Shown piece after piece: positions 5,669 through 6,749 of a stretch of DNA of 6,749 nt. This DNA is from Oscillibacter sp. (GTDB taxonomy: Bacteria > Bacillota > Clostridia > Oscillospirales > Oscillospiraceae), in the NCBI GenBank assembly GCA_020025415.1, contig JAHHSB010000068.1, positions 1 through 6,749 of the forward strand, written 5' to 3'. The notes beneath the pieces are model-generated. The model worked only from the letters and a program-made list of their open reading frames with translations. It was not told where the DNA came from and ran no database searches. The number at the start of each line of letters is the position of its first letter. The stretch's first letter is position 1. The position numbers and the translations under genes are program-made.

Positions 5669-6406
5669 AAAGTGGCCACGGACAGCGTCGGAGAGCAATT
5701 TGAAGCCATCCGCGCGTGCTGACGGACCGGCAATGTCCTTACATTGAAGAATCTGTGCCAGCTGACCGGCGTTTCCCGCTCCGGATACTCCAGATGGACA
5801 GGTTCCTCTCGGGCCAGGCAGAAACTGAACCGGGCGGTGTTTGAACAGATCTTGGAGGCATACCGGTTCCGGGGCTATGCAAAGGGTGTCCGCAGTATCC
5901 ATATGAGGCTCTTGCACATGGTCATCCGTATGAACGTGAAGAAGGGTCGACGCCTTATGCGGAAATACAAACTGTTTTGCCCGATAACGTTCTGCTACTT
6001 GTCCGCAATCCTGGACGCCTGTACGAAGCAGGTCCTGGTCTATGCCATGAGCGAATCTCTGGAGGTAGATTTCGTCCTGGAGATAGTGGAGCAGATGGTG
6101 AAGCGACACAGGGTCTTACTAAGCAGGGAGACTGTAATCCACAGCGACCTGGACCCATTCCACCAGCTTGAAATTCGTCTAGCTGGTGGAGAGCCGGGAG
6201 CTGTGCCGCTCATGTCCCACTGAGGAAACTGCTGGGATAACGCACCTGAGGAAAGCTTCTTCGGGCACATGAAGAACGAGCTAGCGAGAGAAATCCCAAA
6301 CTGGACATCCTTTGCGGAAGCGAAGACCTCCATTGACCGCCGGATGGAATCCTACAACCAAGGTCTCTGACTGTGGGACCTAGCGAAGTTGTGGCCGGAT
6401 GAATAA
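5669..6406 (+). pseudogene. IS3-family transposase orfB, inactivated
   Basis: In one frame the sequence reads DSVGEQFEAIRAC, TGA (5720), then NLCQLTGVSRSGYSRW, the conserved N-terminal HTH_21 region of IS3 OrfB. It continues through a helical region to RLMRKYKLFCPI at about 5984 and joins directly to FCYLSAILD of the rve integrase core. The usual segment of some 50-65 residues between these blocks, including the first catalytic Asp, is missing. The second Asp is present in VIHSDLD. After a TGA at 6221 the same frame resumes with GNCWDNAPEESFFGHMKNEL, which holds the catalytic Glu, and then SYNQGL, TGA (6368), LWDLAKLWPDE and TAA (6404). The stops, together with the deletion, make it a clear pseudogene. 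Confidence 0.9.
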
Positions 6407-6455
6407 CATCACCACAGGCGAGTCCTCCGGCAGAGTACTGTCTCCATGGGTTAAA

Positions 6456-6749
6456 TAGATGGTCTTGACTCGGGGAACAATTCCCCCCCCGCTGGGTGCT
6501 GCCTTACGTTTATTTTGGTAATTACATCGCCTTTCCAATCTCATCTCCCCCGGTATCCGCCGCTTCCCGCATCATATCCGGCGTAGGTGTAGGTACTGAG
6601 AATAAAACCTACGCTGTAATGCCCCGGAGCACTGGACAGAGTCTTCACATCCTCCCATTCTTCGAAGATAGTATCGCGAAAGTATATCGGAGATCATGGC
6701 CCCGGATATGCTCCACATCCCCTGGCGGTTAGTTGTGCCCCACTCAAGC
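6456..6749. other. Region right of the IS relic, no firm gene
   Basis: I see no complete gene here. A run of eight C lies at 6483-6490. Both strands have short open frames; the most protein-like is on the - strand (6541-6693) and is listed separately. A + strand frame from 6496 to 6732 is probably its shadow, as it lacks a Shine-Dalgarno site and recognisable motifs. Confidence 0.4.
6541..6693 (-). pseudogene. Possible minus-strand gene fragment, family unknown
   Basis: A 50-codon stretch between two stops reads YFRDTIFEEWEDVKTLSS and GHYSVGFILSTYTYAGYD, followed by a glycine-rich tail and TGA (6543-6541). The residue mix looks like a folded protein, and codon third positions are moderately GC-rich. 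It has no start codon or Shine-Dalgarno site, and the same frame continues after the stop for a few dozen codons. It may be the remains of a gene disrupted near the insertion element. I do not recognise it. Confidence 0.25.

Larger units (their letters stand above)
5408..6455 (+). mobile_element. Degenerate IS3-family insertion element
   Basis: The left end begins TGTACCCTATAAAGTGGACA (5408-5427), typical in style of IS3-family ends that start with TG. Relics of orfA and orfB follow on the + strand. Near the right, CTGTCTCCATGGGTT (6438-6452) loosely matches the inverse of the left end and of its internal repeat, so I place the right limit near 6455; that end is uncertain. I found no convincing target-site duplication. 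With multiple stops, a catalytic-domain deletion and degraded ends, the element cannot move by itself. Confidence 0.75.

Noticed and set aside
1..6749. CRISPR array, tRNA or rRNA genes, riboswitch
   Set aside because: No regularly spaced repeats, cloverleaf signatures or conserved riboswitch core were seen on either strand.

Overview
The window looks like chromosome from a fairly GC-rich Bacillota bacterium, most likely a gut-type member of the Clostridia. This is inferred from strong Shine-Dalgarno sites (AAGGAGG, AGGAG, AAGGAGA), a textbook stem-loop/T-tract terminator, a family of helix-turn-helix regulator that I associate with Oscillospirales, and an IS3-type insertion relic. No species-level marker is visible.

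Left part (about 40-4010, + strand): a three-gene catabolic operon that ends in a strong intrinsic terminator. Gene 1 is a DUF1537 four-carbon acid sugar kinase. It is translationally coupled through an ATGA overlap to gene 2, an iron-type alcohol dehydrogenase with all four metal ligands. After a 195-base spacer comes gene 3, a PdxA-family dehydrogenase of the PdxA2 type. In characterised relatives, the DUF1537 kinase phosphorylates D-threonate (or a similar four-carbon sugar acid) at C4, and PdxA2 oxidises the product, which loses CO2 to give dihydroxyacetone phosphate. The alcohol dehydrogenase is not part of the classical two-enzyme scheme, so it probably feeds or extends the route, for example by interconverting an alcohol or aldehyde precursor. 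No transporter or dedicated regulator lies within the window. The exact sugar acid cannot be told from sequence alone.

Middle part (4041-4901, - strand): a convergent two-gene unit, consisting of an XRE-like helix-turn-helix protein followed one base later by a small gene of unknown family. That second gene is split by a one-base frameshift at a run of six G. Restoring one G gives a smooth 144-residue reading frame. A perfect 15-base palindrome and clustered AAGTT half-sites lie upstream of the regulator and are candidate operators.

Right part (about 4920-6749): decayed, accessory DNA. An unrecognised open frame is cut by the left end of an IS3-family element at 5408. The element itself is dead: its orfB has internal stop codons and an in-frame deletion that removes the first part of the DDE catalytic domain. 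To the right of the element is a short non-coding or remnant stretch with one weak minus-strand gene fragment.
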